DNA of 64,000 nt from JACCXG01 sp963750935 (GTDB lineage Bacteria > Acidobacteriota > Vicinamibacteria > Vicinamibacterales > 2-12-FULL-66-21). Of the stretch, positions 46,180-55,280 are shown in pieces. The stretch spans positions 558,001 to 622,000 of the forward strand of contig CAVVSR010000013.1 of assembly GCA_963750935.1 (NCBI GenBank), written 5' to 3'. Position numbers and translations under genes: made by a program. The notes under the pieces were generated by a model. The model was not told the origin of the DNA. It saw only the letters and a list, made by a program, of their open reading frames with translations, and did no database searches. Numbering within the stretch: position 1 is the stretch's first letter; every line of letters begins with the position of its first letter.

Positions 46180-47379
46180 AGCAGCCTCGAGAATTTCCTC
46201 CGCGCTCAGCACCGTCGCCGACGCCTTCGCCCTGGCGAAGATGCGCTCGACCGCCTCGTCGCTCACCGCGAGGCCGCGCTTCTGCAGCCAGAACACGACG
46301 TTCGACTTCCCCGACATCGGGCCGATCTCGATTTCCTGGGAGCGGCCGACCATGCTGGCCGGGATGCCCGAGTAGACGGCGTCGACCAGCTCGAGATCGT
46401 TCTTGCGGTAGGCCTTGATCACGGCGGCCGCGTGCACGCCGGTGGCGGTCCGGAAGGCATCGCGGCCGACCACCGGATAGTTGGGCGGGATCGGCACGCC
46501 GGTGGCCGCCGACACGGTGTCGCAGTACTCGACCAGCGCCGAGAGATCCCGCTCCAGGTATCCCATCAGCACCAGGTTGACGAGCAGCGTGTCCATCGGC
46601 GTGTTGCCGACGCGCTCGCCGATGCCGATCGCCGCGCCGTGGAGCCGGGTCGCGCCGGCGTCGAGCGCCGCCAGCGAGTTGGCGATCGCGAAGTCACGGT
46701 CGCGGTGACCGTGCCAGTCGATGCCCACGCCGCCCCCGCACTCCTCGACAACGCCCGCCACGAACCGCACGACCGCGGCCGCCCCGACCGGGGTGGCGTG
46801 ACCGACGGTGTCGGCCACGCAGAGCCGTCGCGCGCCGGCGCGGATCGCCGTCGAATACAGCCGCCGCAGCGTCTCGGGATCGGCGCGGGTCGTGTCCTCG
46901 GTGACGTACATCACCGGCAGCCCTTCACCGACCGCGAACGTGATGGCGTCCTCGGTCAACTTCAGGAGCTGATCGAGCTCCCAGCCCTCGGCGTACTGGC
47001 GCAGCGGGCTCGACCCGATGAAGGTGCAGCACTCGATCGGCAGGCCGACGCGCTGGGAGATCTCGGCGATCGGCCGGATGTCGGCGATCACGGTGCGCGC
47101 CGCGCAGTTCGCGGTCACCCGCAGCCGCTGGTCCGCGATCTCACGGGCCAGCCGCTCTACGTCCTTGACGACGTGCGGGCCGGCGCCGGGCAGGCCGATG
47201 TTGGCGGTGTCGATGCCGAGCCGCTCGATGAGATGAAGGATGCGAAGCTTTTCGTCGATGGTCGGGTTGCGGACCGACGGCGACTGCAGGCCATCCCGCA
47301 GCGTCTCGTCGTCCAGCTGGACGACCGGCGCGGCGCCGGCGCGCTCGGTGCGGTTCCAGTCGTGGACCAGCGGATGCAT
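46176..47379 (-). CDS. 2-isopropylmalate/homocitrate synthase-family enzyme (HMGL-like TIM barrel)
   Basis: About 400 aa from ATG 47379. VQLDDETLRDGLQSP (metal-binding start of the barrel), IGLPGAGPHVVKDVERLA, ECCTFIGSSPLR, CVADTVGHATPVGAAAVVRF, IDWHGHRDRDFAIANSLAALDAGATRLHGAAIGIGERVGNTPMDTLL. Acetyl-CoA plus 2-oxoacid condensing enzyme; exact substrate uncertain (the R-D-G-x-Q and HxHxD-type motifs are shared). Conserved sequence ends near EEILEA; in the literal frame no stop occurs until 43801, and a 1-nt shift would place TAG at 46178. Next to citrate synthase, convergent with the M28 gene. Confidence 0.8.
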
Positions 47380-47384
47380 GGGCG

Positions 47385-47666
47385 CTACACCGGAGACTTG
47401 CGGGTCAGCGCGCGAACGGTCCAGAGCCCGGCGGCGAGGATGATCGACGCCCACAGCGTGGCCACCAGCACCGCGTCCCGCACGGTATCGCGCATCGCGT
47501 CGGAGATGGTGATGGCCGGCCCGCGGCCGGCCTCGAACAGCGCCTGCTTCAGCAGGTAGTCACGAACCCCGAGGGTGATGCGGAGATCGTAGAGCGCGTT
47601 CCACACGACGACGCCCAGCAGAATCCAGAGGCCGAGCGCGGTCCGCCGGGCGCCCCCCGGGGTCAT
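47385..47666 (-). CDS. Small two-TM membrane protein
   Basis: 93 aa. Two hydrophobic segments (LGLWILLGVVVWNALYDL and AVLVATLWASIILAAGLW) flank a polar loop. Start ATG 47666 overlaps the stop of the PP2C gene (ATGA), so it is translationally coupled to it. Possible membrane partner of the phosphatase; no known domain. Confidence 0.65.
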   Translation of the reverse strand: MTPGGARRTALGLWILLGVVVWNALYDLRITLGVRDYLLKQALFEAGRGPAITISDAMRDTVRDAVLVATLWASIILAAGLWTVRALTRKSPV

Positions 47667-49271
47667 ACGCCGCTGTAGCGGAGGACCATGGCGGTGATGT
47701 CGTCGCTCTGGGCCGCGCCCTTGGTGAAGTCGCGCACGTCGGAGAACAGCGATTCGAGGAGGCGCGGCGGATCGAGCGCGGTGTTGCGCTGGACGCACTC
47801 GATGATGCGCGTTTCCCCGTACTCGTCGCCGGTCGACGACATCGCCTCGGAGATGCCGTCGCTGAACACGATCAGCCAGTCGCCGGGCGCGAGCTGCACC
47901 GTCTCCTCTTCGTACGACGCGGCTTCGAACAGGCCGACGATCGGTCCGCCGCACTCGAGCCGGCGCACGCCGCCGGTGCCGATGATGAGCGGCGGGTTGT
48001 GACCGGCATTGGTGTAGACCAGGCGGCCGCCCTGCTCGAGCACGCCGTACATCAGCGTCACGAAGCGCGACTCGATGCCGCGGCGATACAGCGCCAGGTT
48101 GACGCGGGTGATCGTCTTCGACGGCGCGTCGCTGGTGGCCGCCTGTGCCGCGAAGATGCCCTGCATCATCGCGCTGAGCAGGGCCGCGGGTGGCCCCTTG
48201 CCGGCGACGTCGCCGAGCGCGAACCCGAGCGACCCGTCGGTCAGATCGACGTAGTCGTAGAAGTCGCCGCCGATCGATCGGCAGGGCAGCGACGACGCCG
48301 CGGCGCGGAAGTAGGTGCCGGCGCGACCGGCCTTCGGCAGCAGCGCCTGCTGGATCTCGGCGGCGATCCGCATCTCCTGCTCCATCCGCGCCTTCTCCAT
48401 CGTCTCGCGATAGAGCCGGGCGTTCTCGATGGCGACCGCGGCCTCGGTGGCCAGGGTCTCGAGCGCGGCGCGGGTCGACCCCGACAACAGCGACCCCTTC
48501 TCGCGGCTGTCGAGATACAGCACGCCGATGCGCCGCTCCTCGCCGACGTTCTCCGCCTTGTCGACGTAGCGGACCAGGCGCAGCGGCACGCAGAGGACGT
48601 TGCGGATGCCGAGGGCGACGGTGCCCATGTGGACGTTGGCCAGATCGCCGTCGAGCAGGTCCGCGACGATCCTGCGGCTCGCCGGTCCGGAACACTTCCT
48701 CGGGGATCTTGCGGCTGGTCGCGAAGCTGCCGCCCGAGAGCGTGGTGTGGCCGCGGCCGCGCGCCATCTTGAACTCGAGCTCCTCGCCGGCGCTGAGCAT
48801 GATGAACCCGCGCTCGGCGCCGCTGACCTCGATCGCGGAGTCGAGCACCAGCGACAGCACGTCGTCCAGGACCCGCCCCGAGCCGAGGGCGCGGAGCCCC
48901 TCGAGGAGCGCGGCAATCTGGCGCAGGTCGCCAATCGCCGTCGTCGTGGCGCGGTCGACCGGCGGCTGCGTATCGGCGAGCAGGAACACCATCTCGGCCC
49001 CGCCGGTCCGTCCCAGCCGGACCCGATCGCCGTGCACGAGCACGCGCTCGGTGACCTGCTCACCGTTCACGTAGGTGCCGTAGCGCGAGTTCCGATCGCG
49101 AAGGGTGAACTTGTTGCCTTCGACGCTGATCTCGGCGTGATCGCGCGAGACCTCGCTGCCGGCGAGGCGCAGATCGTTGGTCTCCCGGCGACCGATCTCG
49201 AACTGACTCTTCGCGATGGGGACGATACGCCGTCCGAGGGCGTCGGTAACTTCGAGGCGGGCATCCGACAT
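47663..49271 (-). CDS. FHA-GAF-PP2C (SpoIIE/RsbU-type) serine phosphatase (frameshifted)
   Basis: From ATG 49271: FHA domain residues ~20-95 (FEIGRRETNDLRL, SEVSRDHAEISVEGN, LRDRNSRYGTYVNGE); GAF ~120-320; PP2C from MEQEMRIAAEIQQALLP through SIGGDFYDYVDLTDGSLGFALGDVAGKGPPAALL, NAGHNPPLIIG, FSDGISEAMS and SDDITAMVLRY. The GAF is split by one surplus C at about 48690 (GEP/RIVADLLDGD). Predicted to dephosphorylate an anti-sigma antagonist-type target in response to phosphothreonine binding; partners not in the window. Confidence 0.88.
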
Positions 49272-49323
49272 GGAATGAGTCTAGCTTAACCTATGGAGCT
49301 GCCCGGCTGTGGCGGCATCTGCC

Positions 49324-49602
49324 TCAGCGACGGCGCAGCAGGCCAAGAATCAGCACCATGACCGCGGCGCCGAACAGCACCCCCGCCAGCGTCTTCCAGC
49401 GGTCCGGATCGGCGGCCGTGGTCGAACCATAGCCGAGCGCAAGCGCCGCCAGCAGCATCACGCCGGCAACGATGAGGGGCACGAGCAGGCTGCGTCGTTT
49501 GACCGGGACCGCCCTTCTGACCGGATCCGTCGTCGCATGCCCGCAGCGGTAGCAGACGATGGCCTTGTCGGCTATCTCCGTGCCGCAGTTCCGACATTGC
49601 AT
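49324..49602 (-). CDS. Zinc-ribbon membrane protein
   Basis: 92 aa. MQCRNCGTEIADKAIVCYRCG forms a C-x2-C-x12-C-x2-C zinc ribbon, followed by two membrane helices (LLVPLIVAGVMLLAALALGYG and TLAGVLFGAAVMVLILGLL). Common small protein of unknown role. Divergent from the M20 gene by 24 bp. Confidence 0.75.
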   Translation of the reverse strand: MQCRNCGTEIADKAIVCYRCGHATTDPVRRAVPVKRRSLLVPLIVAGVMLLAALALGYGSTTAADPDRWKTLAGVLFGAAVMVLILGLLRRR

Positions 49603-49626
49603 CGGGGTATTCTATCGAAACCACTC

Positions 49627-50926
49627 ATGATGACTATTGCGCCGCTCCTCCTCGCGCTTGCCCTGCAGGCGCAGCCGTCCACGCCCCCGTCCGTCGCGGC
49701 CGCGCCCGCCGACATCGACGGCCGCATCGCGTCGGTCGAGCAGGAGATGCTGGCGTGGCGACGGCACCTGCACCAGCATCCGGAGCTGTCGAATCGCGAG
49801 GTCGAGACGGCGAAGTACGTCGCCGCCGCGCTCAAGAGCATGGGTCTGGAGCCGCGCACCGGGGTCGCCCGCAACGGCGTCGTCGCCGTGCTCAAGGGCG
49901 GCCAGCCCGGGCCGGTGGTGGCCTTGCGGTCCGACATGGACGGCCTGCCCGTCACCGAAGAGGGGAAGCTGCCGTTCGCCAGCCGCGCGAAGGGAGAGTA
50001 CGAGGGCAAGGCCGTCGGCGTGATGCACGCCTGCGGGCACGACACCCACATGGCGATGCTGCTCGCGACCGCCAAGGTCTTGACGGGGATCAAGGATCGG
50101 ATCCGCGGCAGTGTCGTGTTCGTGTTTCAGCCGGCGGAGGAAAGCGTTCCGCAGGCCGAGCGCCCGGCCGGCGCCGAGCTGATGGTGAAGGAAGGGGTGC
50201 TGAAGGATCCGCGGGTCGAGGCGATCTTCGGGCTGCACGTCTTCGCCAACATGCCGGCGGGCCACATCGCGTGGCGCAGCGGCGCGATCATGGCGGCCGC
50301 CGATGCCTACGAGATCATCGTGCGCGGACGCCAGACGCATGGCGCCGCGCCGTGGGCCGGCGTCGATCCGATCGTCGTCGCCTCGCAGATCGTCATGGCG
50401 CTGCAGACGATCGTGTCGCGCCAGGTGAACATCACCGAACAGCCGGCGATCGTCACCGTCGGACAGTTCGAGGCCGGGGTCCGCAACAACATCATCCCCG
50501 ACAGCGCGAGGCTGGTGGGCACGATCCGGACCTTCGACGCCGAGATGCGCAAGGACATTCACGCCCGGGTGCAGCGAACCGCCGGCAGCATCGCCGAAGC
50601 CGCCGGGGCCACCGCGGAAGTGCGGATCGATCCCGGCTATCCCGTGACCGTGAACAATCCGGCCCTGACCGAACGCATGCTGCCGACGCTGCGGCGGGCG
50701 CTCGGCGAGCGCCTGATCGAATCGCCGAAGATCACCGGCGCCGAAGACTTTTCCTACTTCCAGCAGCAGGTCCCCGGCCTGTTCCTGATGCTCGGCATCA
50801 CGCCGCTGGCGGAGATGGGCAAGGCCGCCGCAGAACCATTCGCCGCTGTTCATGGTCGACGAATCCGCGCTGCTGACCGGCGTGCGGACGCTGGTGCACC
50901 TGACGCTCGGGTATGCGGAGAAGTGA
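49627..50926 (+). CDS. M20-family amidohydrolase/carboxypeptidase (frameshift near C-terminus)
   Basis: About 432 aa. Signal-like N-terminus (MTIAPLLLALALQAQ) so probably exported. WRRHLHQHPELSNREVETA, RSDMDGLPVTEE, VMHACGHDTHMAML, FVFQPAEES, GLHVFANMPAGHIAW and TGAEDFSYFQQQVPG are IAA-amino-acid hydrolase/hippuricase-type motifs for a di-metal site. After AEMGKAAA the frame changes at about 50833; the true end is NHSPLFMVDESALLTGVRTLVHL, TGA at 50924-50926. Confidence 0.88.
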
Positions 50927-50972
50927 AGGGCGGAGGCTCCGAAGGGTGGGAGACGGAGGTTACGGAGACACC

Positions 50973-51098
50973 GGATCTTAACTAACGGAGCAACGGGGGC
51001 AACGAAGGTAACGGAAAATTTGCTGTTTCGTGAGACGAGACAAGATCTTTCATCTCCGTTTGACCTCCGTTGGCTCGGTTGCTCCGTTTCTAAGATCC
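50973..51098. repeat. ACGGAGC-type inverted-repeat element
   Basis: Terminal inverted repeats GGATCTTA and TAAGATCC; left arm units ACGGAGCA, ACGGGGGCA, ACGAAGGTA, ACGG; right arm CTCCGTTTGAC, CTCCGTTGG, CTCGGTTG, CTCCGTTT. About 8-10 nt per unit, so a third unit type besides the heptads. Similar units continue outward (50930-50970 and 51099-51120). Sits between two convergent gene ends. Confidence 0.75.
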
Positions 51099-51130
51099 GA
51101 TTCCTCCAAGATCTCCGTTGACTGCGAGGC

Positions 51131-53430
51131 TCAGAACCGCACCGATACACGATCTTGAAGTTCCGCCCCATCTCCGGGACGAAGTCCTTGATCAGCGAGA
51201 GGTGGTTCGCGTAGAGCTCGTTGGTGGCGTTGTCGAGCCGCGCCGTGACGGTGCTGGCGACGCGGTCGGTGCCGAACGAATAGGACGCGAACAGCTTCAG
51301 CAGCGAGTAGCCGTCGGTCGGCGTTTCGGCGCCGAACACGCGATCCTGCTTGGCCGTGAACACCACTTCCCCGCCGCCCTGGAACGCGCCGCGCTGGTAG
51401 TTGGCGCCGCCGCGCACGCGGAACGGCGGGATGCGCGGCAGCGGCTGGTTCGACGCGCGCAGCTCGCCCCGGACGTAGTCGAAGCCGAGCTCGACGCGGA
51501 CGCCACCCCACACCTCGACGTCGGTATGCGCCTCGATCCCCTGCAGCAGGCTGTCGGCCGCGACGAACTCGATGAACGGGAACTCGCCGTGTTCGTCCCC
51601 TTCCTCACCCTCCCCGGCGTGCGCCTCGTGTCCGAAACGCTCGTCGAACTCCTCCTCGGTGATCGGGTTGCGGAAGATGTAGTCGTCGATCGAATTCCGG
51701 AAGTAGGTGATTTCGCCGGTGGCGCGGGTCGCGCGCCATCGCACGGAGAGGTCGATGCCGAGCGCACGCTCCGAATCCAGGTCGGGGTTGCCGATTTCGA
51801 ACGCGAAGTTGCCGGGATGCGCGCCGAAGAAATACAGCTCCTCGAGCGCCGGATTCCGCGCCGCACGCGCGAGGTTGACGGCGAACGTCAGCTTGTCCTG
51901 GGTGGCCGCCGGACGGAACAGCACCCCGATCGAACCGGACGTATCGGTGAAGTCGCGCGCCGGCAGCCCGCCGTCAGGCTCGTACGACGCGTGATTGATG
52001 CGGCCGCCGAACTGCACCGTGACGTGCGGCCAGGTCAGCTCCTCGTAGAGGAATGCCGCGCCGCCGCGCTCCTTCACGGGAGGGGCCAGCGCCTCTTCGC
52101 CTTCGGCGAGGAAGTTGCGGTTGAGAACCCATCCGCCGACGCTGCCGGTGAGCCGTCCCGCCTGCCGGTGCCGGGCCAGCAGGTTCAGTTCGTCGGTATC
52201 GTTCTCGAAGTGCGTGCCGGTGACGCCGCCGACGATTTCGTCGTGCTGGTAGCGGCGGGACGCGAAGTCCACGCGAAATCCCGAGATCAGCCCGGACAGA
52301 TCCCTGCCTTCGCCCTTCACCGCGAACATGTGGCGCCGCGGCGTCAGCTCGACCTGCCCCTCCTCCACGAACGGGATGCCGTAGCGGGTGTTGTCGTAGC
52401 CGTAGCTCGCACCGACATAGCCCCGAGTGCCGGTCCACGACCCGGCGATGGTGCCGAACCCGGCGCGGGATTGTGAGTTCTCGACCTCGCCGGCCGGGGT
52501 CTCGACGTCGCCGTTGCGCTGGCCGCTGCCGCCGGCCCGCAGCGCCCACGACCCGTTGCCCACGGTCACGTCCGCGCCGCCGACGAGCTCCTTCGACGCC
52601 GTGCCCAGATTCATGACGAGAGCGCCGTGCGCCCCGCTCACGGGGCGCGCGGGAATGGTCTCGTTGATGACGTTGACGAGACCGCCGATCGCGTTCGCCC
52701 CGTACAGCAGTGTCGCCGGTCCCCGGACCACTTCGATCCGCGACGCGCTCGCCGGGTTGACCGGCACGCCGTGATCGCCTGATTGACTGGAGAGATCGCC
52801 GACCCGCTGGCCATCCTCGAGGATCAGGACCCGGTCACCGTCCAGGCCCCGGATCACCGGGCGCGAGGGGCCTGGGCCGAAGGAGCGCTCGGCCACACCG
52901 GGCTGTCGCTGGAGCGTCGCACCGAGGGTGGTCTCCAGCTCGCGATTGAGATCGCGCCCGGCCAGCACCGAGGTCGGCTGATAGGACGCGAACTGATCCC
53001 GCGCTTCCGGACTCACCGACACCACTTCCGTGTAATGGACTTCGGTGTCGAGCAGCGCGTCGAGGGGCGCCGGCACGCCGTTGACGATGGTCAAGTCCGC
53101 CCGTAACGGAAGAAAGCCCGGGGCGCTGATGACGATGTGATCGCTGCCCGCAGGCACGCCGCTCAGCGTAAACCGCCCCTCCTTGTCGGTCGTCGTTTCA
53201 ACGGCGCTGCCCTCGACAATGACGATTGCCTTGGCGACGGGCTGCAACGAGCCGTTGCGACGCACCTGGCCGGTCACGGTCATCGGCGGGCCGGTCTGCG
53301 GCGCGGCCGCGTGGAGCGCGGCAGCTGGGCGGCGACGCGGCACAGGGGCCTGCGCCGAGGCCGCGGACGCGATCGAAAGGAACGCGAGCGCGGCGGAGCA
53401 CACGCTCCGCAAAAGGGATTGCCCGAACAT
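51131..53430 (-). CDS. TonB-dependent receptor, zinc/copper (ZnuD/OprC-like) type
   Basis: About 766 aa. Signal peptide LLRSVCSAALAFLSIASAASAQ, regulatory-like domain (GQVRRNGSLQPVAKAIVIVEG, GRFTLSGVPAG), plug VIRGLDGDRVLILEDGQRVGDLSSQSGDHGVPVNP with RIEVVRGPATLLYGANAIGGLVNVIN, barrel with a His/Glu-rich loop (HEAHAGEGEEGDEHGEF) that suggests metal uptake, and ANHLSLIKDFVPEMGRNFK at the end. The natural end is KIVYR-VRF, TGA at 51131, but one base is missing just before it and the literal frame runs on to 49612. A His/Cys-containing small protein gene lies upstream. Confidence 0.87.
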
Positions 53431-53481
53431 GACACACCTGCCCGAAAAACGCTGAATGACCGAACGGCTGTTGTGGCTGGA

Positions 53482-53838
53482 CTACAGCGCGGTCGGCGGG
53501 GCGCGGGCCGGAAGGTGCTCGAGTGAGGCGGAGAGGATCGCGGGGTCGTCGGATCGATGAAGCGGAGCGGGCGGCGTGACCTCGGCTGGCGCGACGGTCA
53601 GCGTCGCGCGGAGCGTGCGGAGCGTGCGGCTCCAGTGACAGACGGCGCAGTGCTCATCCTCGACCGCCGTCCCCGCCGCCTGGAAGCCGTGCTGTGACTC
53701 GTCGTGCTCGCCGACCGCCGGAATGGCCGCCGGCAGGCATGCGGCGTCATCTGCCCCGACGTGCGGCAGGCGCGCCGCCGCGAGCAGGAGCAGGGCCGCG
53801 ATCACTCGCGACCAGCGCCGCATTCCTCTCAGGCTCAT
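53482..53838 (-). CDS. Small exported protein with CxxCH motif
   Basis: 118 aa from ATG 53838: hydrophobic leader VIAALLLLAAARLPHVGA, then EHDESQHGF and DEHCAVCHWSRTLRTLRATL. The Cys-x2-Cys-His-Trp and His-rich stretch suggest metal (not necessarily haem) binding. Upstream of and probably co-transcribed with the metal receptor at 51131-53430. No firm family. Confidence 0.6.
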   Translation of the reverse strand: MSLRGMRRWSRVIAALLLLAAARLPHVGADDAACLPAAIPAVGEHDESQHGFQAAGTAVEDEHCAVCHWSRTLRTLRATLTVAPAEVTPPAPLHRSDDPAILSASLEHLPARAPPTAL

Positions 53839-53937
53839 CGAAACCCAGACTAGCGGCCGCGGCCCCTCGCGGTCAAGCCGCCCACGCGGGCGGCCCCGGC
53901 TCAGCAGGCACGACAGGATCGGTATACTGGCCGACGA

Positions 53938-54945
53938 ATGCTTCCGGTCAGCGACGTCATCCCGTCCCGGACGACGCCGTGGGTCACGATCGCCCTGATC
54001 GCGATCAGCACCGGGGCGTTCCTGTACCAGGCGCTGCTGAGCCCTGGACACGCGTCGGCCCTGCATTACACCTATGCCCTGGTGCCAGACGCCCCGGTCT
54101 GGCCGGCCGCGACGAGCGGCCTGTTCCTCCACGTCGGCTGGATCCACGTCCTCACCAACATGATCTGCCTGTGGATCTTCGGCGAGAACGTCGAGGACCT
54201 GGTCGGCCACGCGGCATTCCTCGCCTTCTACCTGATCACCGGCACGCTGGGCGTCATCGCGGCGGCCGCGATGGACCCGACGTTCATGACTCCGCTCACC
54301 GGCGCGGGTCCGGCCGTTGCCGCCGTCATGGGCGCGTACTTCGTCCTCTACCCGGGCTCCCAGGTGCTGGTCCTGGTCCATCTCGTCGTCCACCACGACG
54401 TCGTCGAGGTGCCCGCCGCGTTCCTCCTCGGGCTGTGGGCGGTGAGCGAACTGTTCACGCACCTTGCGCCGGTGAACACGCCGCTGGGCGACACGGTCAC
54501 GGCGCTGGTGCCGCATGTCACGGGATTCGCGATCGGCGCGGTCGCGGGGGGAGTCTTCAGGTTCGGGTTCGACCGGGTTCGACCAGGTTCGACTAGGTTC
54601 TACTGGGTTCTACCGGGTTCTACCGGGTTCTACCGGGTTCTGCTAGGTTCCCGGTGGTTCTGGGCCGCAGGAGCGGAGATAGGCGTGCAGCCTGTTCGTC
54701 GCCTTCAGGGTCCGACACAAGAGTCGCCAGCCGATGGTGTATTCGGGCTCCGTGAAGTAGCCGTGCTTGCGCCCTTGCAGCATGTGGTTCTGCAACTCAC
54801 CCAGGCTTCCCTTGGCAATGTTCACGAAGCGAGCGAATTCGCGAGGCCGGTACTTGACGAAGCCCTCGGCCAGGTTTCGCGGCGCAGACGCGGCGGCGTC
54901 TCGCCACTGGTGACGGAACCCGGCATCGAGGAGCATCGGGCCTGA
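53938..54945 (+). CDS. Rhomboid-family membrane protein lacking the catalytic serine
   Basis: N-terminal ~215 residues are rhomboid: SGLFLHVGWIHVLTNMICLWIFGENVEDLVGHAAFLAFYLITG, a transmembrane 4 segment where the active-site GxSG reads GAGPAVAAVMGAY, and the second-dyad His in PHVTGFAIGAVAGG. Ser is absent, as in iRhom-type pseudoproteases. From about 54570 the frame runs through the GGTTCTACCG repeat array and then antisense to the four-helix gene, so the genuine C-terminus probably was near RFGFDRVR and has been overrun by the repeat element. Confidence 0.75.
   Translation: MLPVSDVIPSRTTPWVTIALIAISTGAFLYQALLSPGHASALHYTYALVPDAPVWPAATSGLFLHVGWIHVLTNMICLWIFGENVEDLVGHAAFLAFYLITGTLGVIAAAAMDPTFMTPLTGAGPAVAAVMGAYFVLYPGSQVLVLVHLVVHHDVVEVPAAFLLGLWAVSELFTHLAPVNTPLGDTVTALVPHVTGFAIGAVAGGVFRFGFDRVRPGSTRFYWVLPGSTGFYRVLLGSRWFWAAGAEIGVQPVRRLQGPTQESPADGVFGLREVAVLAPLQHVVLQLTQASLGNVHEASEFARPVLDEALGQVSRRRRGGVSPLVTEPGIEEHRA
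54560..54661. repeat. GGTTCTACCG decamer array, left arm
   Basis: Ten or so 9-11-nt units (GGTTCGACCG, GGTTCGACCA, GGTTCGACTA, GGTTCTACTG, three GGTTCTACCG, GGTTCTGCTA). The complement of these units forms the array at 55146-55280, on the other side of the four-helix gene. Confidence 0.85.
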
Positions 54946-55029
54946 AGCGCTGACCCGGTACGCCCAATGCTCGAACTCGCTGGCGAGCTGCCAGGCGATC
55001 AGGTCTTCGAACTTCCGAGCTCCAGCCAT
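54643..55029 (-). CDS. Four-helix-bundle protein (23S rRNA intervening-sequence / S23 type)
   Basis: 128 aa from ATG 55029: AGARKFEDLIAWQLASEFEHWAY, then FRHQWRDAAASAPRNLAEGFVKYRPREFARFVNIAKGSLGELQNHML and TEPEYTIGWRLLCRTLKATNRLHAYL. This is the pattern of IVP/S23 four-helix bundles (F-x-DL-x-AWQ, N-x-AEG-F, F-x-x-F-x-x-I-A-x-GS-x-x-E-x-x). Related to Avd of diversity-generating retroelements, but no reverse transcriptase is present. Its last codons (PEPPGT) lie in the left repeat arm; inverted decamer arrays stand on both sides. Confidence 0.85.
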   Translation of the reverse strand: MAGARKFEDLIAWQLASEFEHWAYRVSASGPMLLDAGFRHQWRDAAASAPRNLAEGFVKYRPREFARFVNIAKGSLGELQNHMLQGRKHGYFTEPEYTIGWRLLCRTLKATNRLHAYLRSCGPEPPGT

Positions 55030-55145
55030 GCGCGACGGGTGGAGCACCGACAGTACCAACCGACTCGAGTCAAAACTCGGGCGCATTTCCACGAGGGAGG
55101 CAGGAACTGTGCAGAATCCACGCACCCGGCAGGGAACAACGTCGC

Positions 55146-55280
55146 AGAACCTGAAGAACCTGCAGAACCTGAAGAACCTGCAGAACCTGCAGAACCCAGC
55201 AGAACCCTGTAGAACCCCGTAGAACCTGGTAGAACCCCGTAGAACCCTGTAGAACCCCGTAGAACCTGGTAGAACCTAGG
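55146..55280. repeat. AGAACC array, right arm of the four-helix element
   Basis: Inner part 9-nt units AGAACCTGA/AGAACCTGC, outer part 10-nt units GTAGAACCCC/GTAGAACCTG/GTAGAACCCT, ending AGAACCTAG. Inverted relative to 54560-54661. The stop codon of the caspase-like gene (TAG) is inside its last unit. Confidence 0.85.

Noticed and set aside
54560..55280. Diversity-generating retroelement (Avd-like gene)
   Set aside because: No reverse transcriptase, no template/variable repeat pair, no C-type-lectin target; only the four-helix bundle is shared.
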